Assembly (NCBI GenBank): GCA_030180135.1
Contig: CM058230.1
Coordinates: 22,590,067 to 22,654,066, forward strand
Source of the DNA: Orychophragmus violaceus
Taxonomy: Eukaryota > Streptophyta > Magnoliopsida > Brassicales > Brassicaceae
Direction: 5' to 3'
DNA length: 64,000 nt
Shown: positions 10,763 through 22,700 of the stretch, in pieces
Position numbering within the stretch: position 1 is the first letter of the stretch
Layout of the letters: the number at the start of each line of letters is the position of its first letter
Notes under the pieces: model-generated
What the model saw: only the letters and a program-made list of their open reading frames with translations
What the model was told of the DNA's origin: nothing
The model's database searches: none
Translations under genes and position numbers: made by a program

Positions 10763-11500
10763 AAGAGGCTTGTTTTCATCAGTTGTGCCCAGCATCTCAT
10801 TCACCAGCAGCTCCCGTTCCTCAGGACCTCCAAAGGTCAAACATTTCTCAACAACGTTAGAAGCAAACTTCTGTTGGCTCATCTGAACAATCTTCCCCGC
10901 TAATTCCTTGATTATCACAGTGCGTTCATCAGGCTTTCCGTGCTCCAGCACATGCTGTCCACAAAACGTGTATTAGTTTTGAACAAACAATATAATATCA
11001 CCGATTGTAAAAAAACTCATATTCTGTACAAACCTGGATAACATAGTTTCCATACTGATCTTGGGCCAACATACTAACAGTGGACAGAATCTCTTCCATA
11101 ACTTTACTCTGTGTATCGGGGTTATGACAGTGTTCCAATACCCTCTGCAACATCATGATACGAAGAGAGTTATACATAGAAGCATAAGATCAAGAAAACA
11201 GTCATCTTGTTTTATCATTAAGAGAAAGAACCTGAATAACACGGCACCCATATGGGTGAGTGGAGAGGGTCACAACATGGCCAAAGAAAGTTGAAACAAT
11301 GAATTCAATGTTTTCTTCAGGCACACATTTGATGCACTTCTGAACCACATGGTTTCCATTCTGATCACGCACACATCGCATCACATGTTTTTCTCAAAAA
11401 CATCAGTCATCAGGACAAGAGCTTGTGGCATAATCTCCTCATAAACCATGTTTTTCTCATCAGTGGTTGCTGTCTCGAGTTTCTGCTGAATAAACCTCTC
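10763..11500 (-). pseudogene. Captured PUMILIO (PUM-HD) gene fragment
   Basis: Exon pieces encode C-terminal Pumilio repeats like Arabidopsis APUM1-6 proteins, which bind RNA and repress or destabilise mRNAs. Pieces read 5' to 3' on the minus strand: about 11500-11398 (QQKLETATTDEKNMVYEE), about 11390-11233 (VMRCVRDQNGNHVVQKC), 11154-11034 (about DQYGNYVIQ) and 10954-10763 (HVLEHGKPDE to TTDENKPL). Two introns of 78 and 79 bp keep GT/AG borders (11155-11232, 10955-11033). Part of a repeat is missing near 11395 and the frame shifts there. The last exon ends before the final repeat. It cannot encode a full PUM domain. Confidence 0.88.
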
Positions 11501-11574
11501 CCATGAAGTCCAGAAAGTCCCAAAGATGATGGCACGGAAACATCTTTATACATTGGAGAATAGTTGCTAGTCCC

Positions 11575-11956
11575 AAGCTTCAATAGATCATGAAACTGGC
11601 CATGGATATCTCCACAGACAGTGACAGGACTGTTGACAGGTTGTACATTTGATTCCTCAATAAGAATCTCTTTCACCTGTAAAGAAAAACAGGAAAATCT
11701 ATAACCCAAAATGACAAAGGAAATAATAAGGCGGAGACAGGATTCGAAGTAAAGTTGCACAAAGATAGGAAAGCAAAGCAAGGCTAAAGCCTCAATCGAT
11801 AACGAGAAAAATTGGGTTTGTAGATGACTCTTTCGCATAAGAGAGGGGGGAAAACGAAGAAGAGAGAAGGCGTACGCATTCGCAAATAATCTGAAGCTCG
11901 TCTTCGGAGAGATGTTGGCCTTCTTTAACCTTCGATATCCATTGATCCAAATCCAT
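11575..11956 (-). pseudogene. Captured FyPP/PP6-type phosphatase gene fragment
   Basis: This is the first part of a phytochrome-associated Ser/Thr phosphatase catalytic-subunit gene (FyPP, PP6 class). Exon 1 (11956-11876) encodes 27 codons starting MDLDQWISKVKEGQHLSED. A 199-bp intron with GT/AG ends follows (11875-11677). The next exon encodes EESNVQPVNSPVTVCGDIHG, including the metal-binding GDIHGQ motif. The sequence then leaves the phosphatase family and runs into about 75 bp I do not recognise before the PUMILIO piece. Most of the catalytic domain is absent, so there is no phosphatase function. The original start codon and probably some upstream sequence were captured, so it could supply promoter or initiation signals to a chimeric transcript. 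Confidence 0.88.
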
Positions 11957-13320
11957 GGCGTCTTTTTATCCCCTCTCTCTGTCTCTATGTAGAATAGAAA
12001 TTCCTTCTCTTTCGTCGATTACAATGGTGACTTTCCACGATTTCTGGTGGAGAATTGAAGCGACGATAGACCTAGTAGAGCCGTGGAGGAGGGAGATCGG
12101 TCGTCTTCGTCCGGCTACAAGGAGGTGGAGGAGAGAAATCGTTCGTCTCCAAACAAAGGGGTGGATCGGAAGAAGGAAAAAAAAAGTTAGGGTTAAAGTT
12201 TAGGTTAGGAATAGATAAGTAGGAGAAGAGAATTGAACGGTCAAGATTTAATATAACATATAGATCTAACGGTTTTAGATGGCGATCCATGTGATAACCT
12301 CTTGTTCAATAAAAATATTTCGTGGTATAACTAATAAATAATAATGAAAAATGTATAAAAACAGAAGAAATGGTTAAAAAAAATTAAAAAAAAATAAAAA
12401 TATAATAGATAAATATTTTTAAAAAGTGTTAAATTTTAAAAGTGATTGAAAAGTTATAAAATAAATATATATAATACTTAAAATTATTTTAAAAATAGCA
12501 AAATGATTAAAAAGCAAAAATGAATAAAATAGCAAAAAAATGATTAAAATAGCAAAAAATATTATTTTTTACATGATTTTTAATTTTAAAAGTGTTAAAA
12601 TTTATTTATGATTAGTATTCTAAATTAGTAGATTTCAAGAAAAAGATAAGTAGAAACTTTTTAATTAATAATATGTAAAGTATATATGTAAATGATTTAC
12701 ATTAGTTTTATGTATATATAATTAATAGTAATATTTTGATTTTATAATTTATGATTGAGAGTAGGTTTATAATATTATTATGGTTTAGAGTATAGGGTTT
12801 GATAGGGTTGTGTTTAGGGTTATAAATTAGTGTTTGAAAATAATAGATTTGAAAATATCATAAGAGTTAGAATTCACAATTTAGTATTTATAAATGTTAA
12901 ATCTTGTTTTTGGGATATGTTATAGTTGTTTGAAAAATATGATATGATTCAAGTTTGGAGGTTAGGGTTTAGGAGTTTATGTTTAAGGTTTGAGATTATT
13001 GTTTGAAAAATATTAGTTTTATGTATATACAATTAAGAATTTAAGGTTCAAAGTATGATTTATGGTTGTAGGGTATATGGTTAAAAGTTTGAGGTATAGG
13101 GTTAGGGTTCAAACCCTAAACCCTATCTATACCCTAAAATTGTTTTTTTTTTCTAAAAAAATCATAACTTTTCTATTTATTTTTTTGTAAGTTTTAGTTT
13201 TTGGTTTTAGATAACAATAACATACTTAAAAACAAAAATGCCTATTTAGTATAATAAAAACTGTAAAAATAAAGAGTTTGATAACAACATGCGTTTAGTA
13301 TAATAAAAAAACTGTGATAA
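11957..13320. other. AT-rich interior of the CACTA element
   Basis: The first 250 bp may be the captured upstream region of the FyPP piece. From about 12300 to 13320 the sequence is very AT-rich, with short A/T runs and CCCTAAA-like (telomere-motif) stretches near 13090-13130. I see no gene or structured repeat array. Confidence 0.6.
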
Positions 13321-13321
13321 G

Positions 13322-13446
13322 CCGCCATTGCTGATAATCTTTTTTGCCAAACACAGCAACGTCAGGCTCAACGATATTGAAAAGCTTGGTAACAATGGTG
13401 GCAACACCTCTGAAGAAGACAGGCCTGCTCTTCCCGCACAACCTCA
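13322..13446 (-). pseudogene. Captured pantothenate synthetase exon fragment
   Basis: The minus strand encodes about 40 residues including GVATIVTKLFNIVEPDVAVF and GKKDYQQWR, the signature region of pantoate-beta-alanine ligase (PanC family), which makes vitamin B5. Only this exon-sized piece is present, so it is non-functional. It lies on the same strand as the other captured pieces. Confidence 0.85.
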
Positions 13447-13774
13447 AAACCAACAAACAGTACACAATCCTACAAATTACACCAAACAGAGAGTTTCACT
13501 AAGAACAAGATAAAGAAACAAGTGCGTTCATTTTGTCCGGATAGATTAAAAAAAAACATCGTACCCTTGAAAATTAAGTAAGAAGTGTAGCCACTCACTC
13601 AGAACACACAAACAATACTCTATTCGACTAGGCATTGTGAGCGACAACAACACATTAAGATAGTCACAACTTCATTCTGCAGATAACATAAACAAATAGT
13701 TTTTATGTAAACAGAAGAATGGCAAATAGTTTAAACAAAATCAGGCATGGACAGAAGCAGATAATAAGAAGACC

Positions 13775-14188
13775 TTACATCATCAGACCCTCCATGGTAA
13801 GAGTTATCAACAATTTTCATGTAAGGCTTTGTAGCATTCCTCGAAGTTATCTATTAAAGAGTAATATCGTTGAATACCTTTCAGTCATGCTAACACAAAA
13901 CCCTTTCAAAATCTCAATCTCTAAACCAAATCTTACCTTATCATACTTCTTCAATATCTTCAAAAACGCCAACACATTCAAAAAGCTGCATATGTTTCCA
14001 TCAAAACCTCAAATCAATCAATCATAATTATCAAAGAATCAACCTTTTTGATCATCCAAAGTTCAAGTACGCACCTGTAGCTCTTGAGTAGCCGAATCTT
14101 TTGGTAGAACTCGACAAAGGCACGTCTGAGCTTCTCTTCAACTCTTCTAAGATTATCTCTGCTAAACTTAGGCTCCTGATTCGAGACC
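13775..14188 (-). pseudogene. Captured PHO1-like (SPX-domain) gene fragment
   Basis: Three exon pieces in order on the minus strand match the SPX region of PHO1-type phosphate exporters: about 14188-14075 (VEEKLRRAFVEFYQKIRLLK), about 13990-13936 (SFLNVLAFLKILKKYDK) and about 13853-13775 (ITSRNATKPYMKIVDNSY). Introns between them keep plausible GT and AG borders, and the codons join correctly across the first junction. The EXS membrane part is absent. No independent function is expected. Confidence 0.87.
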
Positions 14189-15181
14189 TATAGAAAGACG
14201 GACCCGTGTCACTTCATGACTGCATTCAAAATTGAGATGGGCCGAGCTCATTTCTCAGCGGAAGAAGGAGACGCAGGATACTGTTAGCACTTAGTGGAGA
14301 ATCTTCGCGGAATCTGCAACTAGAATCAACAAGAACAATGCATCCAGATTGAATTAGACTGTCTCTCAGCTGTCTAATTTAGCTCTAACTGTTCCAAATC
14401 CTGCAATAAAATTTGACACAGACTCAAAATTTGACCCACTCAACTCTCTAAACGAACATCAAAAATGTTAAAGTCAAAGAGAGCAAAAGAACTATAGTAA
14501 AATCTGTAAAATCAGTTGAGCTATAACTGACCTACAAAGAATACTATTAGAACTACAAATATAGCCTATAAATTCAAGCTTAGACTCCGATAGAGACGAT
14601 GAATAGAAACCACGACTGGAAAAGAGAAATAGCGATGGACAATACGAAGAAGAAACAAGAGACGAAAAAGGTGATGGTGGCGAGCGTCGGAGGAAGGCGG
14701 AGGAGCCAATTCACCGTGGACGGAGGAGTTTGAGAAAGACGAAGAACAAGAGTCTGCGACGACGAGATACAGCCGCTTGACGGATTAGGGTTCCCAACTT
14801 TGAATTTGAACAAGGCAAATCCATACATGTTTCTTTGATTGGAATGGAGAAGAATAAAAGAAAAGTGAAGAAGAAAAAGATGGAGGAAGAAGAGATCGAT
14901 TCTGGAGAAGAAGATGGAGAGAATGAATGAGTTTTGATATTTGGAAGAAGGAAATGACTAAGGAAAAAAGTAAATATTTTTACCAAAAAACGAAATATTT
15001 TGGTGTCAAAGTGAAATTTGGCTAAGTGTTTTGGTTCCAAAATGAATTTTCAGCTACATAAGATATTTTTGGATTCCCTTTTAGTGAAAATCTTTCTTAG
15101 CGCGAATTTAATGCTACAATAGAGTTGTAATCCGATTTTGACACTTTTAGTAGCAATTCGTGAATTAGTGCTACAACGGCC
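14189..15181 (-). other. Unrecognised right part of the CACTA element
   Basis: Holds two overlapping small minus-strand frames (14580-14828 and 14711-15040) with hydrophobic stretches but no recognisable family. The position upstream of the PHO1 piece suggests another captured 5' region or first exon. The last 130 bp is the subterminal region, with repeats of a TAGTGCTACAA/TAGTAGC kind also seen near the left end. Confidence 0.45.
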
Positions 15182-15419
15182 TGCTACCAATGCACATATT
15201 TCTTGTAGTGAACTCCCGCGCATTATAACATTGTCAGATATCATATGTAGTCTGACAAAATATTGTTAGACTTCATATGAAGTCTGACTATATAGTTTTT
15301 ATTATTTGAAGTCTGGAAACACAATATTTGAAGAGGACAATTGGCATAATGAAATTTGAAATCAGATGATGACTGAAATTCGTCTTATATTACATAAAAT
15401 TGTAGCTAGATTCATAGGA

Positions 15420-16050
15420 CTAACATATTACAAGAAACCAAATGCCCTCAAGGTGATCGGGACGATAATAATAGCACCAGAAAACATCAGATACTCATAC
15501 TTGACATCATTTATCGGGTTAGGTGGTTTCTCAGTCAACAACTCCTTTAATTGAGCTATCTCGCTATCTTTAGGTCATCGTGCAAGGTGGTAACACACTC
15601 CATTTCAGCATAACAAAGGAAGATGTAATCAATTTGTTCACCATGTTGGTCCACTCTCAGCTTTAACTCGTGAAACTCCTCCATCATAGACTCATCCCAC
15701 CACTTCATAATATGGTAGCCACCATCCTATACAACCACATTTTAAATATACAATCATCTTCGGATTCCAAATATATGCTCGAATAAGTAAAGAAAAAATA
15801 AATCTGGCTACATAACACAGAAAGGCAATTACATCCCAGTTACGACATCCAAAGAATATTCTTCACGGATTATCGGCCGTAGTGGAGGTTCGCATGACAG
15901 GGTCCAGACCGCAGAAACATTTCTTGGAGAATCCATTGCATGATCCGGATCATTGTCGAAATGTGGAACTTGAGTATGAACTACTACTACTCGGCGTTGG
16001 AACCTGATTGAATCGTCCCATCCTGTGTACCGTAAAACAATTGTAAACAT
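15420..16050 (-). pseudogene. Decayed two-exon coding sequence, family uncertain
   Basis: A minus-strand stretch (16050-15836, then about 15732-15420) looks like two exons around a short intron. The second encodes KWWDESMMEEFHELKLRVDQ, then, after a frameshift near 15570, a segment ending in a hydrophobic anchor. The arrangement loosely recalls the small GRF-type zinc-finger/membrane-anchor proteins common in plant repeats, but no zinc-finger cysteines are visible. Stops and the frameshift make it non-functional. Confidence 0.35.
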
Positions 16051-16149
16051 AGTCTAATTTCAGACTTCTAATAGAGTCTAATTGAAAAACAAAACCAACT
16101 TCAGACTTCTAATACAGTCTAATTCAAAAACAAAACTGTATGTTTCTAA

Positions 16150-16530
16150 AACGAGAAATATATAAAACATGTATTTTTGTTCAGATCTAGACAAAGTACA
16201 TACGTAGAAGGGGATGACTCTGACTCAAATCCGTATGGATCTAAAAAGAGAGAAATATATAAAACCTATATTTTTGTTCAGATCTAGACAAAGTACATAC
16301 GGAAAAGGGGATGACTCGGACTCAAAACCGAATGGATCTGAAACGATTATAAAACCTATATTTTTGTTCAGATCTAGACAAAGTATATACGGAAAAGGGG
16401 ATAACTAGGACTCAAAACTGTATGGATCTAAAACGAGAGATATATAAAACCTATATTTTTGTTCAGATCTAGACAAAGTACATACGGAAAAGGGGATGAC
16501 TCGGACTCAAAACCGTATAGATCTCAAAAA
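16150..16530 (+). repeat. Tandem repeat, four copies of about 95 bp
   Basis: The phrase GTTCAGATCTAGACAAAGTA recurs at 16179, 16275, 16366 and 16461, with flanking text such as GGGGATGACTCGGACTCAAA in each unit. Units of about 91-96 bp are slightly diverged. A 64-codon frame across them is a by-product. Confidence 0.85.
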
Positions 16531-17065
16531 TTTGCAGAAAGAAGAGCTTAGAAGATGACAACGGCGGTGTAGGGACTGGTCAGGAGAGACGAAAAAGGAG
16601 AGATAATTACACGTATGAAGAAGATGACGACGGCGGTGGCGGTGGCGGTGGGGGTGGAGAGGAGGATTTTCAGAGAGTTTTTAGAGAGTGTTTAGAGAGA
16701 GAAAAAGAGAGTGTGTGTTTCCTTTTTAGAGAGAAAAAAATGATAATGACTTTTACAGACTAATTTTGGTAACTTTCGTTTATATATGAGGTAAATTCCC
16801 AAGTAGGATAACTTATTTGGTCGAGTTTAGTCAGACTTCTTTGAAAAGTCTTACAAATCATGTACGTGAATCAGATTAACATGGAAGTCTGATATACCTT
16901 AAATCTACTAATTACTACTTAAACACCATCATATTATATAGAAAACTTGTAAAAAAATATCAAACTCGTTTAATATAGTCGCAACCTAACCATTATAAGC
17001 AAATGTAACAATATGGATGAAAATTCACAAACCCTCTACATGATGTTTTTAACTAAATATACTTT
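16531..17065. other. Spacer with no recognised gene
   Basis: Includes a GGCGGT/GGTGG-rich stretch near 16630-16670 and GA-rich sequence, then AT-rich sequence. No frame of interest was seen. Confidence 0.6.
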
Positions 17066-17290
17066 AAATGGTTAAATTTGACTAAAGTTTATGTAATTTT
17101 AATTTACACATGTCCAAAATTCTCATGTTTAACATACGAGAGAAGGCTGAGAGATATTAAATTTGGAAATTTAAATTATAAAATTATAAAAAAATATTTT
17201 TATCGAAATTTTGGATACATAAATTAAACATGAGAATTTTGTTCATGTGTAAATTAAAATTACATAAAATTTAGTCAAATTTAACCATTT
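17066..17290. repeat. Long inverted repeat (hairpin), arms of about 67 bp
   Basis: The arm 17066-17132 is nearly the reverse complement of 17224-17290, around an AT-rich loop of about 90 bp. It could be a MITE-like insertion or a source of hairpin RNA. No target duplication was identified. Confidence 0.8.
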
Positions 17291-18033
17291 AATGTTATTT
17301 GGTTCAAAGTATTTATTTTTTTATTTAATTTCGGGGTTAGTACTTCTCAGACTTCTCTCAGAAGTCTACGAAACCCCAAAATTCAGACTTCTCAGAGAAG
17401 TCTGAAAAACCCTAAATTTAATGTTTATCACTAAATAGCGAAAAATATTTAAACAAAACACTCAGGAAACATCATGTGCGCATTATAACATACATGTGCA
17501 AATATAATTTTTTCAAATGTGAATTTCGTGAAACATGAATCTAACCCTAAAGTTATATGTAAATGTTCCACCATGTTTCACTACAAAGCATGTTCTAAGG
17601 TTTAGAAACATTCAACCACTTTACATATTTTTAATCCGATTCAAATTATCGAAATTTATATACTTCAAAACCGTCTATATTTAATTTATGTATCATTTTT
17701 TAACAAAATATTTTTTTTTTACTATTTTTAAATTTAAATTTACTAAATTAATCTGCTTCAGGAGTTTTCAAAAAGTCTGAAAGTATTTTGGAGGAAAACA
17801 TACTTAACTAACATTGATTAATTTGACTCAATTTTACCAAATTTTAATTTATATACTACTAAATTGTATATATTTAATTTATGTATATAAAAATTTTGAA
17901 TTTTTTTTTTTTATAATTTTAAAATTTAAATTTACTAAATTATTATGTATCAGACTTCTCCGATAAGTCTGATAAAGCCATTTAGACTTCTATTAGAGTC
18001 TAACTTGTCAGACATCTATAGAAGTCTGACACA

Positions 18034-18510
18034 GACGAAATTTATAATTGTAATTGCGTTTTTCGGTTTTCTAATTGGTCGTAAAGGCTTCGCCGTAATT
18101 TCCTTAGGCCGAAAACAAGTTTTGCATTTGATTCAAATTCGGGATACACTTTTATTTAAAACTAAATTCAGAGACATTTTTAGCAATTCCTCCTTAAATT
18201 TATGAGTTTTCTATTTAAATGGAAATACCTTCGGTTTATGAAGTTCTACACGTAAATAAATGGTATGTAATAAATAAATTAAAAAACTAATAGAAAAAGG
18301 AAGACATGAAGACAACACAGAGCTGGGATAGGCCAATAAACAATTTTTTTAAAACCTGTTGGGCTAACATGGGCGGAAGCGTTAAAATGATGTATAAATT
18401 TCGCGAACTGATTGGACGATTAATGTTTGACCAAAAAAAAAAAAGATTGGACGATTAATAAAATTAGGCGGGCGATTTATTTAAAAATTGGACGATTATT
18501 TAAAAGTTCT
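18034..18510. other. AT-rich spacer with no recognised gene
   Basis: I see no gene and no clear repeat. The 86-codon plus-strand frame at 17945-18205 shows no family motif and overlaps the palindromic repeats. Confidence 0.55.
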
Positions 18511-18680
18511 GCCATCTAATTTTTTCTTCTGATTCGTTGTTAATCACGATAGTGTACCTTCGATTCGTAATTATGCGGCCGTCTAGAGTTCGGCCATCCA
18601 ATTTTTTCTTCTGATTCGCTGTTAATCACGATAGTGTACCTTCGATTCGTAATTATGCGGCCGTCTAGACGTCTAGACGA
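18511..18680 (+). repeat. Direct tandem duplication of 82 bp
   Basis: Two copies of a unit starting GCCATCTAATTTTTTCTTCT begin at 18511 and 18593, nearly identical. The second ends in a GTCTAGACGTCTAGAC palindrome near 18663-18678. Confidence 0.85.
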
Positions 18681-19765
18681 CCGCATTTTAGAACAAAGAT
18701 TCTACCCAACAAATAGAATACATAAATAAAAAAAACATTAATTGAAATAATTTATGTTGATTTACTAGTGATAATTCACAACCAATTATCACAAAGGTTA
18801 AATTAAGAAAAGAAAAAACATATAACATCTCTCCTCCGCGCGTGGGCGCAGGACTCAACACCCGGTAAGAAGAATTGAAAAGTAGATTGATACAGTTTTC
18901 TCCAAAGTGATTCGTCTGTTTTGATGTGCTAATTAACTTGAATATTCATGGGCTATATGCTTTAATGGCTTCGTATCCTATGTTGTTTAGGAATAAATTA
19001 TGAACAAATAAATTCTATATTAGAATTAGTTTATAACATGATTTACTTTCGGACAGAAAATTTGACATGGACCGAGCCAGAACTAAACATGTCTTAATGT
19101 CTCATTGTGTATGTCTTCTTGGTGGATTTTCTAAATAAAGAGCGCACAGTCCTACACAATCCTCATTATTTATATAGAGACACAGTTAATGCATCATGTT
19201 TCTGTTCCAGCCTGAACTCGCTTTAGCTGGTTTACCAATTTTCCAGCAGGAATCCCAAAGCACCTCTTGCATTAGAGAGCAATAAAGGCAGCCTCTTTCG
19301 ATTAAAAGTTTTGAGAAATACGATAATATATTGTCTGCTCTTGTTATGTCATTGGAAGGGAAACATTAGAGTATATCTTTAGGACTCCTTTAGAGATCAA
19401 TCGTCCCAATCAGGAGATTTGCAAAGAATTTTACAAACGAAGTTAAAAACTTTTTCTTTATAACAAAATTGATAGAAAGGGATACATGATTGTGTGTTAT
19501 TTTTATGTTAACATAACCAGCAGGCTGTGCTCAACGACAAAAAATCAACCACTGATACTATCATTTTTGGCTGGATTATTTCACATATTATCGCAATAAA
19601 AATGTATACCAACATGTAAAGCTGGTAACACAAACATTCATCTTGTATGGACATAACAATGTATGTGTTAACAGAGCATAAATAGAGAAACACCACAGAT
19701 TATGAAAGACAGTATAATATAGGCCTAAGATGAAGCTTTTTAAGTGGGATGCACCCGTTAACACT
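18681..19765. other. Intergenic spacer downstream of the receptor kinase
   Basis: No gene recognised. The part next to 19766 should contain the 3' untranslated region and polyadenylation signals of the receptor kinase gene on the minus strand. The 62-codon minus-strand frame at 19508-19696 has no recognisable motif. Confidence 0.55.
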
Positions 19766-22700
19766 TCACCTTTGGGCTGTTCTTTTTGTTTTAAAGAACC
19801 TCTCTCTTACTGAGATTAACTCCTTTGTGGCTTCACTCATGACCAACCGGTTAATTGGAGATTCTTCACAACACCTAATTCCCACATCCAAAACCAGTGT
19901 CAAGCAATTAGCAACAGGGAAACCAACTCTGAGAATCGATTTGTCTGCAATGTCCAACACTCTCTCTGGTAACGCCAGCTTGGTATAGCTGTGAAGGGTA
20001 CAATTTCCATTGAATAACTCATTGGTTGGTCTTTTTCCAGTGAACATTTCCAAAAGAAGAACACCAAAGCTATACACATCACCATGTACTGATGGTTGTC
20101 CTCCCATTCCGTATTCTGCATCATAATTCACAGAAACAAGATTCTAAAAAAAAAAAAAGAAGATACTAATTTTCTTCATTTAAACATTACATATGTGTGT
20201 TAATATTACCCGGTGCTGTATAGCCGATGGTTCCTCTGACGCCAGCCGAGCTTAGTTGGTTGAGGAAGGAGGCTTTGTCAAATTTGAGAAGAAGACGAGC
20301 CAGACCAAAATCACTAACATGGGCAGTCAAATCATCGTCTAGGAGGACGTTGCTTGGCTTAATATCGCAATGAGCTATAGGCTCGTGACAATGAATATGA
20401 AGATAGTCCAAAGCACAAGCCACATCTATTGCTATGTTAAGCCTTTCGAGAAGTGTCAAGGTTCTCGAGGGCCTGTGAACCTCTTCTACTTCTTCTGGGT
20501 GCAGCCACATATCCAGGCTTCCGTTAGGCATGAACTCGTAGATGAGAGCCCTGAAGTCGTTTCCTTGAAAATCAATACTCGAACAAACAGTCAATAGTTT
20601 CACAAGATTATGATGTCTTATGTCCTTCAAAGACTCACATTCTGCCAGAAAACTCTTCATTGCTCCACGTTTTTGCATGTTTAGAACTTTCACTGCAACA
20701 ACATTGTTCTCAGCCGGAAGCAATGCTTTAAACACATTACCAAAACTGCCAGACCCGATCAAATTTCTTGAAGAGAAACCATCAGTTGCATTTCGAAGAT
20801 CTCCATAACTTATCTTTTCATGGAAGGCTCCCAAATTCAAAGGAGGTTGACTATTGGTATGAAGGTTCTTCTTTCTTTTTCTAAACCAACATAGAGAAAC
20901 AATGAACAATAGCAAAAGAAAAGCTATACCTACGATGCCTCCTATCACAGCTTTCTTCAAAAGAGAGGGATTCTTTGTCCGTAGTGGTGGTGTTTCCACA
21001 ATGCATGGCTTTAACTGCAACTCCTTTATGCCTCCACATAGATTTTTGTTCCCAAATACTGAAACTATATTAGCATTTTGAAATATTCCTTCTGTTGGAA
21101 CATTTCCTTCAAAGTTGTTATTGGATAGATTGAGAAGATCCAGCATTGAAAAATTTGCGAAAAATCGAGGTATACTTCCAGAGAAATTATTGGTTGACAA
21201 ATCAACACTTTTAACACCCACCAATCCACTTATATCTGGAATGACTCCATTAAAAAAATTTCTTTGCAGATAAATCACTTGCATCGAGAGACAAGTTCCC
21301 AAAGTTTTTGGGAGTTGTCCAAATAATTTATTATTCCCAAGTGATAGTACTACAAGATTTTGTAGTCGTCCAACATCTCTGGGCAGAGAGCCGGTTAACG
21401 AATTACCTTCCATTCTTAGATGAACAAGGGATGAGATTTGCATAATTTCCGGAGGTATAGTCCCACTCAACTTGTTAAATCCGACAGATAAATATAGCAT
21501 TTGACTACAGTTACTCAGACTCTGAGGAACCACTCCTTCAAAACTATTGTTGGAAAGATATAGTGACACTAACCGAGTAATGTTGCCAATAGAAAAGGGT
21601 ATATCTCCTGACATTCTATTTGAATTAAGATATAACTCCCCCAGTCCTACAAGCTTCCCAAGAGAGGTTGGGAGTGGTCCGGTCAACATATTTTCTTCCA
21701 ACCGAAGTGACTGTAGACCTATGAGATTCCCGATTTCATGAGGAATGCTTCCAGAGATGTGATTTATTCCAAGCTCTACTTTGATGAGGGTCCTGGATAG
21801 ATTGGAAATGGAGGTGGGCATAGGACCCCCGAGCATGTTATCACCAACACTTATGATCACTAGTTGCGTGCAGTTCGTTAAAGCACTAAGAAAGTCAAGA
21901 TCTCCAGAAGAGTAACTTCCCAAAGAGTTACCATCAAGTGCCACAAGTTGCAAATTCTCTACTTTTCCAAAGCTTGAAGGAATACTTCCCACCAAGCTAT
22001 TGTTCCCAATTGCCAACGCTTGAAGATTCGAGATATTCGAAAGTGTTGCCGGAATTTCTCCTGCAAAATAATTACTTCCCAAAAATAAAGTTCGGATCTT
22101 TGGTAGAATATTGCCAAGATCAGGCCTCAACCTACCAGAGAAACTATTGACAGAGATGGATAAGACCTCAAGTGAGGACCAATTATAGATGGCAAAAGGA
22201 AAACCACCAGAGAAATTGTTCCTTGTTAATGAAATAAAAACCATTTGATTCAGTCTTGCTATATCATCTGGAATTTCTCCTTGCATGTTGTTATATGCCA
22301 AGCTAAGACGTTTGAGGGATGTTAAGTTTCCCATAGATGCAGGAAGCTTCCCTTTTAAGTTGTTTCGACCAAGATATAAAGTTTCAAGCTTCACCAATGA
22401 TCCTACTTCTGAAGGAACACCTTCTTCAAGATTATTTTTATCTAAACTAAGGTTCAACAATCTAGAGCAGTTAGAGATACTGGCTGGAATCCCTCCTCCA
22501 AAAAAATTAACGCTCATATCCAAGTATTGAAGTCTAAACAAGTTTCCCACCTCATGAGGGATGTTACCACCAAAAGAGTTATCAGAGAGGTTAAGTGATA
22601 TGAGAAACAAAAGATTACCAATAGATGGTGATACCATCCCGCCCAATTGTAATCCTCCGAGTTCCAAACGAGTAACTCTTTTGTGTTTGCGGCCACAGCT

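Larger units (their letters stand above)
10231..15210. mobile_element. CACTA (En/Spm-type) transposon carrying host gene fragments
   Basis: The ends are terminal inverted repeats beginning CACTACAAGAAATATG on both strands; about 28 bases match with one mismatch. The flanks carry the 3-bp duplication AAC (10228-10230 and 15211-15213) typical of CACTA elements. No transposase frame was found, so the element is non-autonomous. Between the subterminal regions lie exon pieces, with introns, of PUMILIO-like, FyPP-like, pantothenate synthetase and PHO1-like genes, all on the minus strand. Retained introns show that genomic DNA rather than cDNA was captured. This is the Pack-type arrangement known for CACTA elements and MULEs. 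Confidence 0.92.
15226..18030. repeat. Dispersed palindromes of the CAGACTTCT/AGAAGTCTG type
   Basis: Imperfect palindromes built from CAGACTTCT and its complement occur repeatedly: near 15270, 16057, 16104, 16825, 17347-17402 and 17948-18033. Some are near-perfect hairpins (for example 17384-17403). Between them the sequence is AT-rich without genes. This looks like a decayed repeat family. Confidence 0.6.

Noticed and set aside
13085..13135. Interstitial telomere array
   Set aside because: Only a few AACCCTAAA-like units within AT-rich CACTA interior; too short and irregular.
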